DNA from: Ottelia alismoides
Lineage: Eukaryota; Streptophyta; Magnoliopsida; Alismatales; Hydrocharitaceae
Assembly (NCBI GenBank): GCA_037367405.1
Contig: JAZKJV010003360.1
Span: 62,001-126,000 of the forward strand
DNA length: 64,000 nucleotides
Reading direction: 5' to 3'
Part shown: positions 12,488 through 25,207 of the stretch, piece by piece
Layout of the letters: every line of letters starts with the position of its first letter
How positions within the stretch are numbered: the first letter of the stretch is position 1
The notes under the pieces: generated by a model
What the model saw: the letters and a program-made list of their open reading frames with translations, nothing else
Database searches by the model: none
What the model was told of the DNA's origin: nothing
Translations under genes and position numbers: made by a program

Positions 12488-13956
12488 ACAAGCACTAGGG
12501 TCCACTCAAGTAGATGGTTGTACTTAGAGTATTTAACCTATGGTCAATTATCCATTTTGATCAATTTACAATGTCCTTGGTTTATTTGGTGCTATGCATG
12601 AAATATTTGGTGATTTTATGCAAATTAAAAATGCAACAATTTGAATGGTATAAATGATGAAACACATACACACACAATTAAAAATAAACTCATGCAATTA
12701 ATGTTTAATCTCTAGATGACACCCTTATAAGCTAATCTCCAATTAAAGACAAATTTAAGCCCCAATTTCAACTCAAAGTCCAATGCAAAAGACTTTCTAG
12801 GTCCTTAAGTACTTCGTACACAAATATTATAAAATAAGGGAATTAATCATCACATATTAGGAAATTTATTATAAGATTAAATTATGGAATTTCAAGCATT
12901 CTAATGACTACTTATTTGGAAATAATGTATCAATGTACAGTTAATGCCAATTAAAACAAGATCCATAAATCAAGGAACTTCTTTTAATTTTAATTAGTTA
13001 TATATGAATCAAATCAATGACAAAGCTCATAGTGTTGTATAGCATTAAAAGGCCTTTCAAACGAGACCAATTTCATTAAAAATGGAGTTCAAATGCTCAA
13101 GTTATTAACAAAAGCGTCCATGAGCCCATTTGCAATAAAATATAATTTAAAATAAATAAAAGCATGTGACATGGTCTTATCTACAATAAAAATAATCTAA
13201 GAGGTCTTCCTTGTAATTTTCAAGTGTGTGGAAGCTAATATGTAATTTTGAAAACCCAACAGGGCTTGGTTGCTTCCTAAGTGGGCCATTTGTTAAGCAT
13301 CGAGGCTTGACCTGGATGCAATATCCATGAGAAATTGAGTGGGCAAAGTAATTTTCCTATCTACGTGATCCTTCAATTGATTGACCATGCATGCGGCGAG
13401 GGTCTGTGTAGATGTTCCACGTGGCTATAATTGGCAGTTTGGGCGAGGTTCGGTGGGATCCAAGCTCTGTGGCATAGATGTGATTCTCGAGTGCAACCTA
13501 GAATTGTTGGATCTAGATGATTAGATGTCTAAGATTGCAAAGATGATAGGCATGTATGATGGATGCCTGCAAATAGATCAAATGGTTGGGGAGCATTCTT
13601 CTATGCTTTTATGGATTGTTAGATGAGGTCGAAACCCCAATCTAGTATTATCTATAACTCCATCCTTATCATGCGGTGACATGTAACTGGAGATCCGACA
13701 ATACATGCAAGCTCCTCCTAGGTTAGAGATAGTGGCTGAGTGCGCTCGAAGCTCCTGGAGGTGAGGGAAAAGATTTTGGGAACCTAGGAAAAGTGTTGTG
13801 AGGTTTGGATGATGGTGGTGGTATGGGCTCATTATGAAGAAGATGCAGACTGAAGTTCCCTCACTCCTTCCGTATAGTGAAAAATGAGGTAACTACAAAG
13901 GCTAGCAGCAAAAAGCTATGCCAAATGGGTGAAATGGCAGATCCAATATAGGTGAT
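12488..13956 (-). repeat. Spacer, probable U5-side part of a second LTR family
   Basis: There is no gene. The stretch is AT-rich at first, then more balanced from about 13250, with strings such as CTCCTGGAGGTGAGGG. It is duplicated at 18936-20390. Composition and layout resemble the left half of LTR M (43001 on), so I infer it is part of an LTR of that kind. I could not align it base by base. Confidence 0.4.
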
Positions 13957-16250
13957 TGATAACTGCAAAATCTGATTCGATTTAAGTTGATTAATTACAT
14001 TTTGTTGTGACTCAAATCCAATTCACGGTCAACGATAAAATTATTCAAACCACTAATAAATCAAGCGGTGAAAATGTGCGGTTTTGCTACTTTTATTAAC
14101 CAGCTATAGCTACTAGGGTCGAACTCAAGGAGTACATCTAAAAAACTAAGTAGACAATTCGAAAATCAAAGGATTTTTATTTGCCTTTTTAGTGGTTTTA
14201 TATTTTGCAAATTTTTAATTTTTCAAGGAAGGCAAATAAGACAAAAATAGACAAGTATTTTTTGTATTTTTAAAATATGTAAAAAATACTCAGAAAATAA
14301 AGTAAAAATATTTACGGATTTTGTATATTTTATATTGTTTTTGGGGAATTTTCAGTTTTTTTGTGATTTTCTAAAAATCAAACAGAGATATAGTAAACAA
14401 AGAGTGCACAACTAGGGGTATTTTTCAAATATAAAATAGATAAAATTCCAAAACTCCTGAAAATGACTTTTTAGGGAAACTATGAAGAAAGGAAATGAAA
14501 TCACAATTTTTGGATTTTTTTGTTGGTTTTATATGATTTTTATAAGTTTTTGAGCATTTCGCAAATTTTTAGGTATTTATAAGCAATTTTCCAAAAAAAT
14601 TTATACAGAAGCTAAAAGATGATAAAAGACAGCTACATAAATTTTTATGAAAAAATTTAAGGTTTTTTGGAATTTTCATATATTTTCTAAGACAAACATG
14701 GAATTTGTCTACATTTTTGAATTTTTAATAATATGATATAAAAAGTATAAAAAATAAAACAGTTAAAATGGAGTCAAAGGTAAATTTTAGGTACTTTTTG
14801 AAGTTAATTAGCTAATTATTCCAATTAATAAAAGACAATAGTTAAAAACTGTCAAGCAGGGACCTATGTATAATTACTTCAAGTTTTAGGGCCAAATGAT
14901 AACAATCAATAAAAGCTCAGGGGCGTATCATGCAAAAATCTTAGCAAACACTTGCACGCTCACATGAACAGAGATGCATGGGTATATATGCAATTAATCA
15001 AAACCTTTCAATCTTTTAATAACCAGTTAAAAGCACAAGGTAAAATATGCAAATACAACAAATAACACATGAAGCTACACATGACTACAACTCGACTAGA
15101 CTAAAATGCAAATAAAGAAAACATAGGGTCTTGGATGCAAAAAGTTTTTAACTAATTATTACATTTATTGAACTAAAATGAAATAAAACAAAAGGTGAGG
15201 GTCTGAGTGAAATAAAAACCGAGAGGGAGCATGTGGAAGACGCTCGTGGAGGTGGAGGTGAACGACTAAGATCCTGCTCTACAGAATGATTTGACAGCTG
15301 GTGGGCGTGGAGCAGGCGTACAGTCTGGATAATCGTTATTGGTCAGATCTGATGATCCTGGAAAGATACGCTGATGACGTCAAATCTAGCCATATATCTG
15401 ATCTGACGTTGTAAAGAAAAGCATGGTTGGACTACTCAGATCATGATCGAACATAGGCAACTGATTAGGCGATGCTGGAGGGTGCTGGAAGAACTGAAGC
15501 TCGAAGAGCTTCTATCGATAAGATCCTGCTATCCATGGGGCTAATCATCTTGCAGCGAAGTCCAGCATCATCGTGATGGTACATCGTGTCGAATGAGTTG
15601 CTCATATGAGATGGTGGATGAACAGATCAGCATGACAAAGATGAGAAACTAGGAGCACTCCGCCACCTCGCATGGAGCTCATATGGAGCCTCTTACACGT
15701 GCTTGTACCTACAAACGCGATCTTGGCTCAAAGACATACCCTCGACTATGGATATTAGCAGCTGTAAATGAGAGAAGCGGTGTTGGGGCACTCTGGTGAT
15801 CTCCGACGGAAATGGTGGAGGAGATCTTTCCTAATCCCACTCCGATAAGCACGATGTAGGGGGTCAGGGTGCATACGAAGGGTGAAGGTGAGTTGGAAAG
15901 TCAAACAATGCGGCTGGGATGCTCGATAAAGCTCCGACCCGATGGTCGGGGTAGAAGAACTAGACAACGACGGTGTACTAACAATCGAAGTGGATAGTGG
16001 AAATAATGGAGTCTGGAGGTTACCTGAGTACCCTACAGTGAACGACGAAATGCGGTGATGGAAAAGGTGGGGTCACAGAAAGAATAAGAGTCTGGTTGCG
16101 GCGGAGCTCTGGATACAAGGTTAGAATTGATAAACCGAGCACCAAGTTGAGCTCCGAAGGCTGCATAGGAATCCTGTCACGATTCTAGAGATACCAAGGG
16201 AGGGAAGAGGTACAAGGGACAGACCATCAGGCAAGGAGGCAAATGCGAAT

Positions 16251-16257
16251 ACTTATA
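16251..16257 (-). promoter_or_regulatory. TATA-like box of LTR L4
   Basis: The minus strand reads CTATAAGTATTCGC, about 210 bases downstream of the TTGACC/CCAAT block. It is conserved in L6 at 22729-22735. Confidence 0.5.
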
Positions 16258-16465
16258 GGTTGTTGACAAGGTCTAGAAAGATCGAAGGCGTATGCGAAAC
16301 CCTAGGAGGATCTGGCTCTACCTAGGTATCCGTGAGGATTACAGATCCTAGGAGAGGAATCAGGTGCAGAAATAAAAGGGAGAAGACGGTCAAACAAGAG
16401 TTGGAAAAATGTGAGAAATCCGGTCTGGTGATGAGAGACTTGGTTCGAGTCTGGAAGAGGGGAGG

Positions 16466-16500
16466 TTGACCCGGATCGACGGACCCGGGTTGACCAATCA
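16466..16500 (-). promoter_or_regulatory. TTGACC/GGTCAA and CCAAT block of LTR L4
   Basis: This carries GGTTGACCCGGATCGAC and GGGTTGACCAATCA. TTGACC is the core of the WRKY-bound W-box, and CCAAT is a common promoter element. The arrangement recurs in L6, L3, L1 and R1, so it is likely part of the LTR promoter. Confidence 0.45.
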
Positions 16501-17641
16501 GGAAATTCAGATTTAAAAATCAAAGAATATTGAATATAAAATAATAAATGAATTTACAATAAAAAATGATTCAAATGAAAAATGTTTATTATTTTTCAAA
16601 CTTATTTTATATGTATTTTAAATTTTTTATAAAATCATATATATAATATATACAGTATGATGTATTATATATAGGTATAATATGTCTATGTATTTTATTC
16701 TTTTATTTTTTGGTATTTTTATACATATATACTTTGTTTTATATTTTATTTATTTACAAAACAATTTGAGCTTAAAAGATATTTTATTTGGTTTTTACAA
16801 ATAAAATAAAGGTATTAAATAAACAAATATTATGTACAATATACACAAGTGTAACAGGTATACAATGACTTTTTTATTTTATTTTTAATTTATTTGTGTT
16901 TTATAAATTTTATTTTGTTTTTATTTTATTGTTAGGAGTATATGCAAGTGTTTAAAATAAATTATGCATAAAATGCGAATTAAAATAATTAAATATATAT
17001 TTACAAGTATATGTACTATGTGACTATAAAATGCACCCAAAAAGCCAATTTTTACTGCACAACTAAAAAATTTATGAAACCACTAATGCTTAAAAGATAA
17101 TTTAATTTAGATTCCAATAAAGGTGACTTTGGAAGAATTTGAACTCATATGGAGCTAGAATTGATCTTTTAAGTTCTTGGTTTGTGGCTTTTTATGAGTG
17201 GTATTATTTACAATATGTAAAATAATTTATTTTAACAATTTTTTTATTATTTAGAAAATATTTTTATGTATAACTTTTATTGAGAAAATATTTTTTAGGT
17301 CTTTTTATTGATGAATAAAATAGAGGGAAAACATGTACATAGGATGCATAGTGATGAATATACACAAACCATATCTCCCCTTACATTATTCCATGTCGAT
17401 CAGGTCAATGATTGACCTTCTCTCAGGGTTTGGGTCAATTTGTACTTATTACATAATTACATCCTTCATTACGTTTTCTTTTCCACTTTTTTATTTTATT
17501 TTTGAAAAAGGTGTTAATCATACATTATTAACAATAGTATGCACAATGATAATATTTTGCATTTAAACATATTCACAAATGGTTTTGCTAAAAGATATGG
17601 CCAAAATAATAGAATAAATAATGAGAATCATAGATTCATCA

Positions 17642-18069
17642 TCCCCCTATACTTTTCCTTTGTTAGTCCTTTAGCAAACACTTATTTGAAAAAGAAGTGA
17701 AACAAAAAGAAAGACACAAAGTTGATTATTAAACTTAACTTCATAAAGTTGGAATATGGAGCTCACTAAGACCTTTGGATTATTAATTTAGCAGAACCTT
17801 ATTGGGAAATTGGTTTGAAATTTAACAACCTTCAAGTTCAACAAATCTATGGTCAGATCTCCTTAATAAACAGGTTAGAACGATGCTACATATGCAAACT
17901 CTATTGACGATGAGTCTTTCCTTATATTGTGTAAGTGATATGCAGCTCCCCGCCTCAAAAATGGCAAAGAAATAGCCTCCCGCAACAAAGTAACTCTAAT
18001 CCTCCAGTCTAGCAACTCTTTCCTCGAGGAGCGGGGTACTCCCTTGTAAGCTCAAGTACAACCAGCTCA
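17642..18069 (-). other. 3' interior fragment with polypurine tract, truncated
   Basis: The minus strand ends in AAGTATAGGGGGATGATGAATC, a polypurine tract beside the LTR start. The rest matches the 3' interior of M (46720-47110) and R1 (about 37870-38313), including part of the conserved 3' ORF (ELVVLEL..). It breaks off near 18065 and joins LTR-internal sequence, which marks the duplication breakpoint. Confidence 0.7.
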
Positions 18070-18935
18070 TGTCTATGTATTTTTTGTTGTTTTATAATTT
18101 TAATTGTATTTTTAAATTAATATATACTCACATTATAGGTATAGTATACATATATATTATAATGTATTATTTATTTTAGTATATTTTTAAATGCATTTAT
18201 TTATGTTTATATTTTTAATATGTTTAATATATTATATACAATAATTTAAAAATATAAAGAGAGTAAAAATGTATTGAATAAAGTAATCGGCTAGTTGTAC
18301 AACTACCCTAGTATAATAGTACCCCGAAAAGCTGGCTTTTGTATCTTACTTTCATTTCATTGAACCATCTTTATTTTAAAGATGATTTAATTTTAAATAC
18401 AATGGAAGTTAGTTTTTTTTATTTAAGTTCATATGGAGTAGATATTGATCAATAAAGTTTAGTTTGTGGTTTTTTCATCGGTGTGTACCACGTGCACTGT
18501 GCATGATTTTTACTGGTTATTATTTTCCTATTTTTTTACATTATTATATACAAGTTTTATGTTGAAAACTTTATTGTTTGAAGTGTGTATTATGAAGAAT
18601 AAAATAGCATAAAAAATGCTTATTTATAGAGTACATAATTATGGCTTTAAATAATTTTTACAATATTTGGTCCTTATCTGCCCCATACTTTATTCGTGAT
18701 CGACCTAGCCAATATTGTCTTGTTCTCGGGGTATAGGATCATTAAATATCTTTAATACTTCATTTATTTATATTTTCTTTTATTTATTCTTTTATTGGTT
18801 TAAATGCAGATATTTGCATGCTCTTTCTGACGAAAATCAGTTGTTAATTCATGCAAATTAGTAGTATTTAAATGTGTTTTACAAGGATTTAAAGACAAAA
18901 TAGAAGAATAAATGTAGATGAATGGTTATTCATCA
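18070..18935 (-). repeat. Truncated LTR L5 (copy of the right end of L3)
   Basis: It matches 11630-12487 in order and orientation, including the shared end GATGAATGGTTATTCATCA. The rest of the LTR is missing on the left. No gene. Confidence 0.75.
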
Positions 18936-20390
18936 ATATGCAATAGGGTCTACTTAAGGAGATGGTTGTACTTATAGTATTTAACTGAAAGTCAATTAGC
19001 TAGTTTGATCACTTTACAATTTCCTAGGTTCATTTGGTGTTATGCAAGAAATATTTGATGATTTTATGCAAACTAAAGAAGCAACAAAAATAATTGTATG
19101 AATGATGAAACACATACACACATAATTAAAAATAAACTCATGCAATTAATGTTTAATCTCAAGCTCACCGCATAGAAGCTAATCTCCAATTAAAGACAAT
19201 TTTAAGCCCTGATTACAACTTAAAGTCCAATGCACAAGAGTTTCTAGGTCCTTAAATACTTCGTCCACAAATATCATAATTTTTAATCAGGAAATTGATT
19301 GTAAGATTAAATTATTATAATTTCAAGCTTTCTAATGACTACTTATTTGGAAATATTGTATCAATGTATAGTAAATGACAATTAAAACAAGATCCATAAA
19401 TCATGTATCTTCTTTAAATTTTAATTGGTTATCTATGAATCAAACCAAGGAACAAAGTACATAGTCATGTATAGCATTAAAATACCTTTCAAACAAAACC
19501 AATTTCATTAAAAATGTAATTCAAATGCTCAAGTTATTAACGAAAGAGTCCATTGGCCCATTTGCAATAAAAATATAATATAAAATAAATAAAAGCATGT
19601 GACATGGTCTTATCTATAATAAAAATAAGCTAAGAGGTCTTCCTTATAATTTTCAAGTGTGTGGAGGATGATATGTAATTTTGAAAAATCAGTAGGGCTT
19701 GGTTGCTTCCTAATCGGGCCATGTGTCAAGCGTTGAGGCATGACATGGACGCAATATTCATGAGAAAGTTAGTGGGAAAAGTAATTTGCCTGCCTACGTG
19801 ACTCCTTTACAAGATTTACATGATTGAGGTGAGGTTCGGTGTAGACGCTCCACGTGGCCATAAATGGTAGTTCAGGCGAGCTTCGGTGGGACCTGAGCTC
19901 TAAGGCATAGAGGTGATTCTCGAGAGAAACCTAGAATTGTTTGATCCAGATAATTAGATGTCCAAGATTGCAAAGATGATAGGCTTGTTTGATGTATGCC
20001 TGCAAGTAGATCAATTGGTTGGGGAGCATTCTTCTAGGCTTTTGTGGATTGTTGGATGAGGTCGAAACCCCAATCTGGTAGTAGCTCTAACTCCATCCTT
20101 TTCATGCGGTGACATGTGACAGGAGATCCGACGATACCTGGAAGCTCCTCCTAGGTTAGAGATAGTGGTTGAGTGTGATTGAAGCTCCTGGAGGTGAGGG
20201 AGAAGAGGTTGGGGACCTAGGAAAAGTGTTGTGAGGTTTGGATGATGGTGGTGGTGTGGGCTCGTTGGGGAAGAAGATGTCGTTGAAGTTCCCTCACTCC
20301 TTCCGTATAGTAAAAGAATGATGTAACTATAAGGGTTAGCAGTGAAAAGCTATTCCAAATGGGTGAAATGGCAGATTTAATATAGGTGAC
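18936..20390 (-). repeat. Second copy of the spacer
   Basis: This is the duplicate of 12488-13956, easily aligned (for example GGTCTTCCTTATAATTTTCA here and GGTCTTCCTTGTAATTTTCA there). No gene is supported. Confidence 0.7.
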
Positions 20391-22728
20391 TGATAACTGC
20401 AAAATCTGATTCGAGTTAAGTTGATTAATTACGTGTCGTTGTAACTCAAATCCGATTCATGATCAACGATAAAATTATTTAAACCACTAATAAATCAAGC
20501 AGTGAAAATGAGCAGTTTTGCTACTTTTATTAACATGGTATATCGACCAGGGTGGAACTCAACGAGTGCAATTAAAAACTACGTAGACGATTCAAAAATC
20601 AAAGAATTTTTATTTGTCTTTTTTGTGGTTTTTTATTTTGCAAATTTTTAATTTTTTGAGTAAGGTAAATAAGACAAAAATACACAAGTTTTCTTTTTGT
20701 ATTTTTCAAATATGACAAAAATATTTAGAAAAATAAAGTAAAGAAATTGGATTTTGTATATTTTATATTATTTTTGGGAATTTTTGGGAGTTTATGTGAT
20801 TTTTTTATAAAATCAAACAGGGATAAAATAAACAAACATTACACCACCATGGATATTTTCCAAATTAAAAATAGATAAAATGTCCAAACTCCTAGAATGA
20901 TTTTTATGGAAAACTAAGAAGAAATATATACAAACTAGAAATGAAATCATAATTTTTGAATTTTTTGTTGATTTTATATGATTTTTATAAGTTTTTAAGC
21001 ATTTTGTAATTTTTTCGATTTTTATAGGGAATTTTCCAATAAAATTTATATAGATGCTAAAAGCTGATAAAAGACAACTACATAATTTTTATGAAAATTT
21101 GAAGGCTTTTTCTACTTTTTATGGATTTTCTAAGACAAATAGGGAATTTATCTACTGTTTTTGAATTATTTATAATGTGAAATAAAAGCAAATTAACAAA
21201 CAAAAAATAAACAAAATAAAACTATTAAGCAGGAGTTATTGGTAATTTTTAAGCAATTTTTGAAGTTAATTAGATAATTATTGCAATTAATAAAAGACAA
21301 TAGTTAAAAACTGACAAGTAGGGACCTTTGTGTAATTACTTTAAGTTTTAGGGCCAAATGATAATAATCAATAAAAGCTCAGGGGTATATCATGCCAAAA
21401 TCCCCGCAAACACGTGCACTCTCACATGACCAGATGTGCAGGGGTATATTTGCAATTATTCAAAACCTTTCATTATTTTAATAACTAGTTCTAAGCAAGA
21501 GGTAAAATATGCAAATACAGGAAATAACACGTAAAGCTACACATGACTCCAACTCGACTGGACAAAAGTGAAAATAAAGAAAACACAAGTTCTTGGATGC
21601 ACAAGTTTCTAACTAGTTATTACATTTATTAAAATAAAACGCAACAAAATAAAAGGCGAGGGTCTGAGTGAAATACACCACACAGGGGGCACGTGGTAGA
21701 CACTCATGGAGGCAGAGTCAAACAGCGCTCGTCCTGCACTGTAAAAGGGTCTGACAACTAGTGGGCGTGTAGCAGGCATATGGTCTGGATGACCATTACT
21801 GGTCAGATCTGACGGTCTTGGAAAGCTACGTTGATGTGTGTTCAGATCAAGCCAGAGATCTGATCTGACACTACAGAGAAAATCATGGTTGGACGGCTCA
21901 GATAAGGACTAGATGGAGGCGACCGATCAGACGACGTTGGAGGATGTTGGAAGAACTAAAGCCCAGCGAGATTCGATCGATAAGATCTGGCTATCCACGG
22001 GGTTGATCGTCTTGCGACGAAGTCCAACACCTTCGTAATGGTGCCTCACTTCGAATGGGTGGTTCAGATGAGATGGTGGATGGTTGGATTAGCGTGATGA
22101 AGTAGAGCACTTAGGAGTGCTCTACCAAATTGGATGAAGATTAGATTAAGCCTCTCACGTGTACGTGTACTTGAAAAAGAGATCTTGGCTCGAAGACATA
22201 CCCTCGTCCGTGGTTATTAGCAGCTGTAAACGAGAGAAGTGGTGGTGGGACGCTCTGGTGATCTCTAGTGGAAATGGGGGAAGAGATCTTTCCTAATCCT
22301 GCTCCGATGAGCATGATGCAGGGGGTCAGGTGCATACGAGGGTGAAGGTGAGTCAGGAAGTCGATCAGTACGACTGGGATGGTCGATGGAGCTCCGACCC
22401 GATGGTCGGAGCTGAAGAACTGGACAACGACGATGGACTAACAATCGAAGTGGAGAGTGGAAATGAAGGAGTCTAGAGGTTACCTGAGTACCCTATAGTG
22501 AGCGATGAAGTGAGACGAAGGATAAGGTGGGGTTGTGGCCTCAATTCCGTGGCAGAAAATAGAAGAGCCTAGTTACGTCGGAGCTCTGGCCACGACGTGA
22601 GCATCGATCAACCGAGCACCAAATCGAGCTCCAAAGGTTGTAAAGGAATCCTGTCATAATTCTAGAGCTACCAAAGGAGGAAAGAGGCAAGAGGGACGAG
22701 CTATTAGTCAGGGGTGGTGGAAGTAAAT

Positions 22729-22735
22729 ACTTATA
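22729..22735 (-). promoter_or_regulatory. TATA-like box of LTR L6
   Basis: TATAAGTATT on the minus strand, at the same place as in L4. Confidence 0.5.
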
Positions 22736-22943
22736 GGATGTCCACAGGGTCTTGAAAGATCGAACGCGTGCGTGAAACCCTTAGAAGGATCTGACTCCAC
22801 ATAGGGATCTGCGAGGATCACAGTTCCTAGGAGAGGAATCAGGCATAGAAATCAAGGGAGAAGACAGTCAGACCTATGCTGGAAAAAGGTGAGAAATCCG
22901 ATCTTGCTACAAGAGACTCTGGTTGGGTCTGGAAGAGGGGAGG

Positions 22944-22975
22944 TTGACCTGGGTCAACGGACCTGGTTGACCAAT
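22944..22975 (-). promoter_or_regulatory. TTGACC/GGTCAA and CCAAT block of LTR L6
   Basis: TTGACCTGGGTCAACGG forms an inverted repeat with TTGACC arms, followed by GGTTGACCAATCAGG. It is the counterpart of 16466-16500. Confidence 0.45.
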
Positions 22976-23473
22976 CAGGAAATTCGGATTTAAGAATCAA
23001 AGAATATTGAATATAAAATAGTAAATGAATTTAAAATAAAAAAATGATTAAAATGAAAAATGTTTATTATTTTTTAAACTTATATTCTATTATTTTTAAT
23101 TATTTTTATTAAATCATATATACAATATATACAATATGTTGTATTATATATAGGTATTGGTAGCCCATATATTTTATTATTTTTTTTATTTTTTTATTTT
23201 TACATAAATATCATTTGTTTCACATTTTATTTATTTACAAAGTAATTTGAGTAGTACAAAAGAATTTTTATTTGGTTTATACATATTAAATAAATGTATT
23301 AAATAAACAAATATTATATACAATATACACACGTGTGACTAGTATACAGTGAATTTTTGATTTTATTTTTAATCTATTTGTGCTTTATAATTTTTATTTT
23401 GTTTTCATTTTATTGTTTGGAACATGTACAAATGTTTAAAATATAATATGCACAAAGTACGAATTAAAATATT

Positions 23474-23497
<24 letters not shown>
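23474..23497. repeat. (TA)n microsatellite
   Basis: About 12 TA units inside the AT-rich U3 of L6. It is absent from the matching place in L4 (near 16992), which has only a few. Confidence 0.85.
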
Positions 23498-23505
<8 letters not shown>

Positions 23506-24128
23506 GGTACTATGTGACTATACAATTCACCCAAAAATCCAATTTTACCTCACAACTCCAAAATTTATGAAACCACCTTGTTTAAAAGATAATTTAATTT
23601 AGAGTCCAATAAAAGTTATTTTAGATAAATTTGAGTTCATATGGAGCCGGAATTGTTCTCTTAAGTTCTTATTTTGTGGCTTTTTAGGAGTAGTATTATA
23701 TACAATATGTAAAACAATTTATTTTACCAATATTTTTATTATTTAGAAAATATTTTTATGTACACTCTTATTGAGAAATTAATTTGTTTTGAGGTCTCTT
23801 TTCTTGAATAAACTAGAGGAAAAGCATGTGCATAGGATGCATAGTGATGAATATACACAAACCCTATATCCCCCTCCTTTATTCCTTGTCGATCAGGTCA
23901 ATGATTGACCTTCTCTCGGAGTTTGGGTCATCTTCCTACATAATTAAATCCTTCTTATCTTTTTATTTTCCTCTTTATTCTTTTATTTTGAAAAAAAGTG
24001 TTAATTGTACATTATTAACTATAGTATGTATAATGATAATTTATTGGATTTACACATATTCACAGGTGTTTTTGCTAAAAGATATGGCTAAAATAAAAGA
24101 TTAAAAAATGAGAATCATAGATTCATCA

Positions 24129-24840
24129 GTTATTGAAGTAGGGACGCAATGGGTCTTCCTATGCAAGGAAGAGGTAGAACGAGATGGGGGGAGGTCTGGA
24201 GAAGGGGAGTGTGATGTAGAGTGTGATGATGAAGATAAGGAAGACATGACAAAGGTGATGGAGTGATCAAATGGATTGGAGAGTGTGTGATCAGTTTTCA
24301 TGAGAGAGGAGCAATCAGGGGTTTGCTTGGCAACTACTGAAGTGTTAAGGGACACAAGTGGATGACATGATAAAGGGGAGAAGGAGTGGTTGTCCTCTTC
24401 GAGTTAGAGGGATGGAGGGTGGCTGGAGGTGGAAGATAATATCTTTTGTCGTTTGATAAGGCTCAATATGGAGGGCGGACAGGTGTCCACGTAGGCAGAA
24501 CGGTAGATTATAAGATGATATTGGATCAATTGATTCAACAGTAGTTGTAGAGGTGCAGAAGGATGATGGACCATTGTTGGATTAGATGATCGAACAACCT
24601 AGGTGCTATGAAGGATGTAAAAAAGGGTCTAGCCACGTGTCTAGCCCAGAGATTGCCACATGGCCCAATAAGAAAATTCAAAGATAAAAAAATAAAGAAA
24701 AATAAAGAAGAAATAGCAAATGGATTCAAAATAAAAACTGTTCAACATAAATTGTTTATCTCAATGTTATCTGCAACTTTCGTGAAGGACAAAAGCACAA
24801 AAAACCTTACGTATACATACTTATGTTTTTGTTAGATATC
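24129..24840 (-). repeat. Partial LTR of a second family, probable host of L6
   Basis: It has a purine-rich run, then CCACGTGTC, an A/T-rich run, and CTGTTCAACATAAATTG..ACTTTCGTGAAGGAC. The last two match LTR M (46025-46080, GTGGTCAACATGAAAGTTG..ACTTTCATGAAGGAT). It is probably the right part of an LTR whose left part is 18936-20390. Frames inside it are not genes. Confidence 0.5.
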
Positions 24841-24902
24841 TAATGTACATTGTGAGACCTCTCATAGTGAGACTCGAACTTGTTAGTAAAAACTACTCTT
24901 AT

Positions 24903-25207
24903 CTAGTGTCCAAAAAAATTGATTGAGCATTCATACAATAGCACTCGTTGTCTTTGCCAGAATATCCTATTACCTCTTTCAGAGTCTCTTTGAGAATCCA
25001 GGACACTCATTCTGTAGTTCATGAATGTACCTTGCCTGATCTCAAGTGGGAACTCAACCCTCTGACTTGTGAACTTAGTAAGATAGATAGGTGGTTGTTC
25101 TGACAATTCCAAGGGACTTGAATTGGATGTCCCCGAGAGAAAGAGGTCTTTCTATCAGACCATAGTACCTCAATCAACTTCTCGGCCCAACTTCTCTTTG
25201 ACTCCAT
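24903..25207 (-). pseudogene. Gypsy integrase C-terminal fragment
   Basis: Two overlapping minus-strand frames together resemble the end of a Ty3/gypsy integrase. The first includes SKRSWAEKLIEVLW, like the AKGRWAE.LP.VLWAYRTT block that ends the catalytic core. The second includes FPLEIRQGTFMNYR, like the PVEI.LGTLR.. stretch after it. A frameshift near 25100-25110 separates them. Only about 100 residues remain, with no HHCC zinc finger or DDE triad in sight. It is unlike the neighbouring elements, which have no integrase, so it comes from another gypsy family. The match is from pattern memory. Confidence 0.5.

Larger units (their letters stand above)
11630..17641 (-). repeat. First copy of a ~6 kb tandem duplication
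   Basis: It comprises the right end of L3 (11630-12487), a spacer (12488-13956) and LTR L4 (13957-17641). All three parts recur in the same order and orientation at 18070-18935, 18936-20390 and 20391-24128. Sampled stretches look roughly 85-90% identical by eye, so the event is old. Confidence 0.75.
13957..17641 (-). repeat. LTR L4 (3' LTR), 3,685 bp
   Basis: The left edge is TGATAACTGCAAAATCTG; the right edge is GATTCATCA, which is TGATGAATC on the minus strand. This gives the TG...CA ends of an LTR. It is followed on the right by CCCCCTATACTT, the reverse of a polypurine tract, so this is a 3' LTR. U5 lies at 13957-15100, a richer transcribed part at 15200-16500, and U3 from about 16500. 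It contains no gene. Confidence 0.8.
20391..24128 (-). repeat. LTR L6, 3,738 bp, probable solo LTR
   Basis: Left edge TGATAACTGCAAAATCTG, right edge GATTCATCA. It aligns with L4 throughout. Unlike L4 it is not followed by a polypurine tract or interior. Left flank GTGAC (GTGAT beside L4) and right flank GTTAT may be a decayed 5-bp target duplication. This suggests a solo LTR. Confidence 0.7.
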
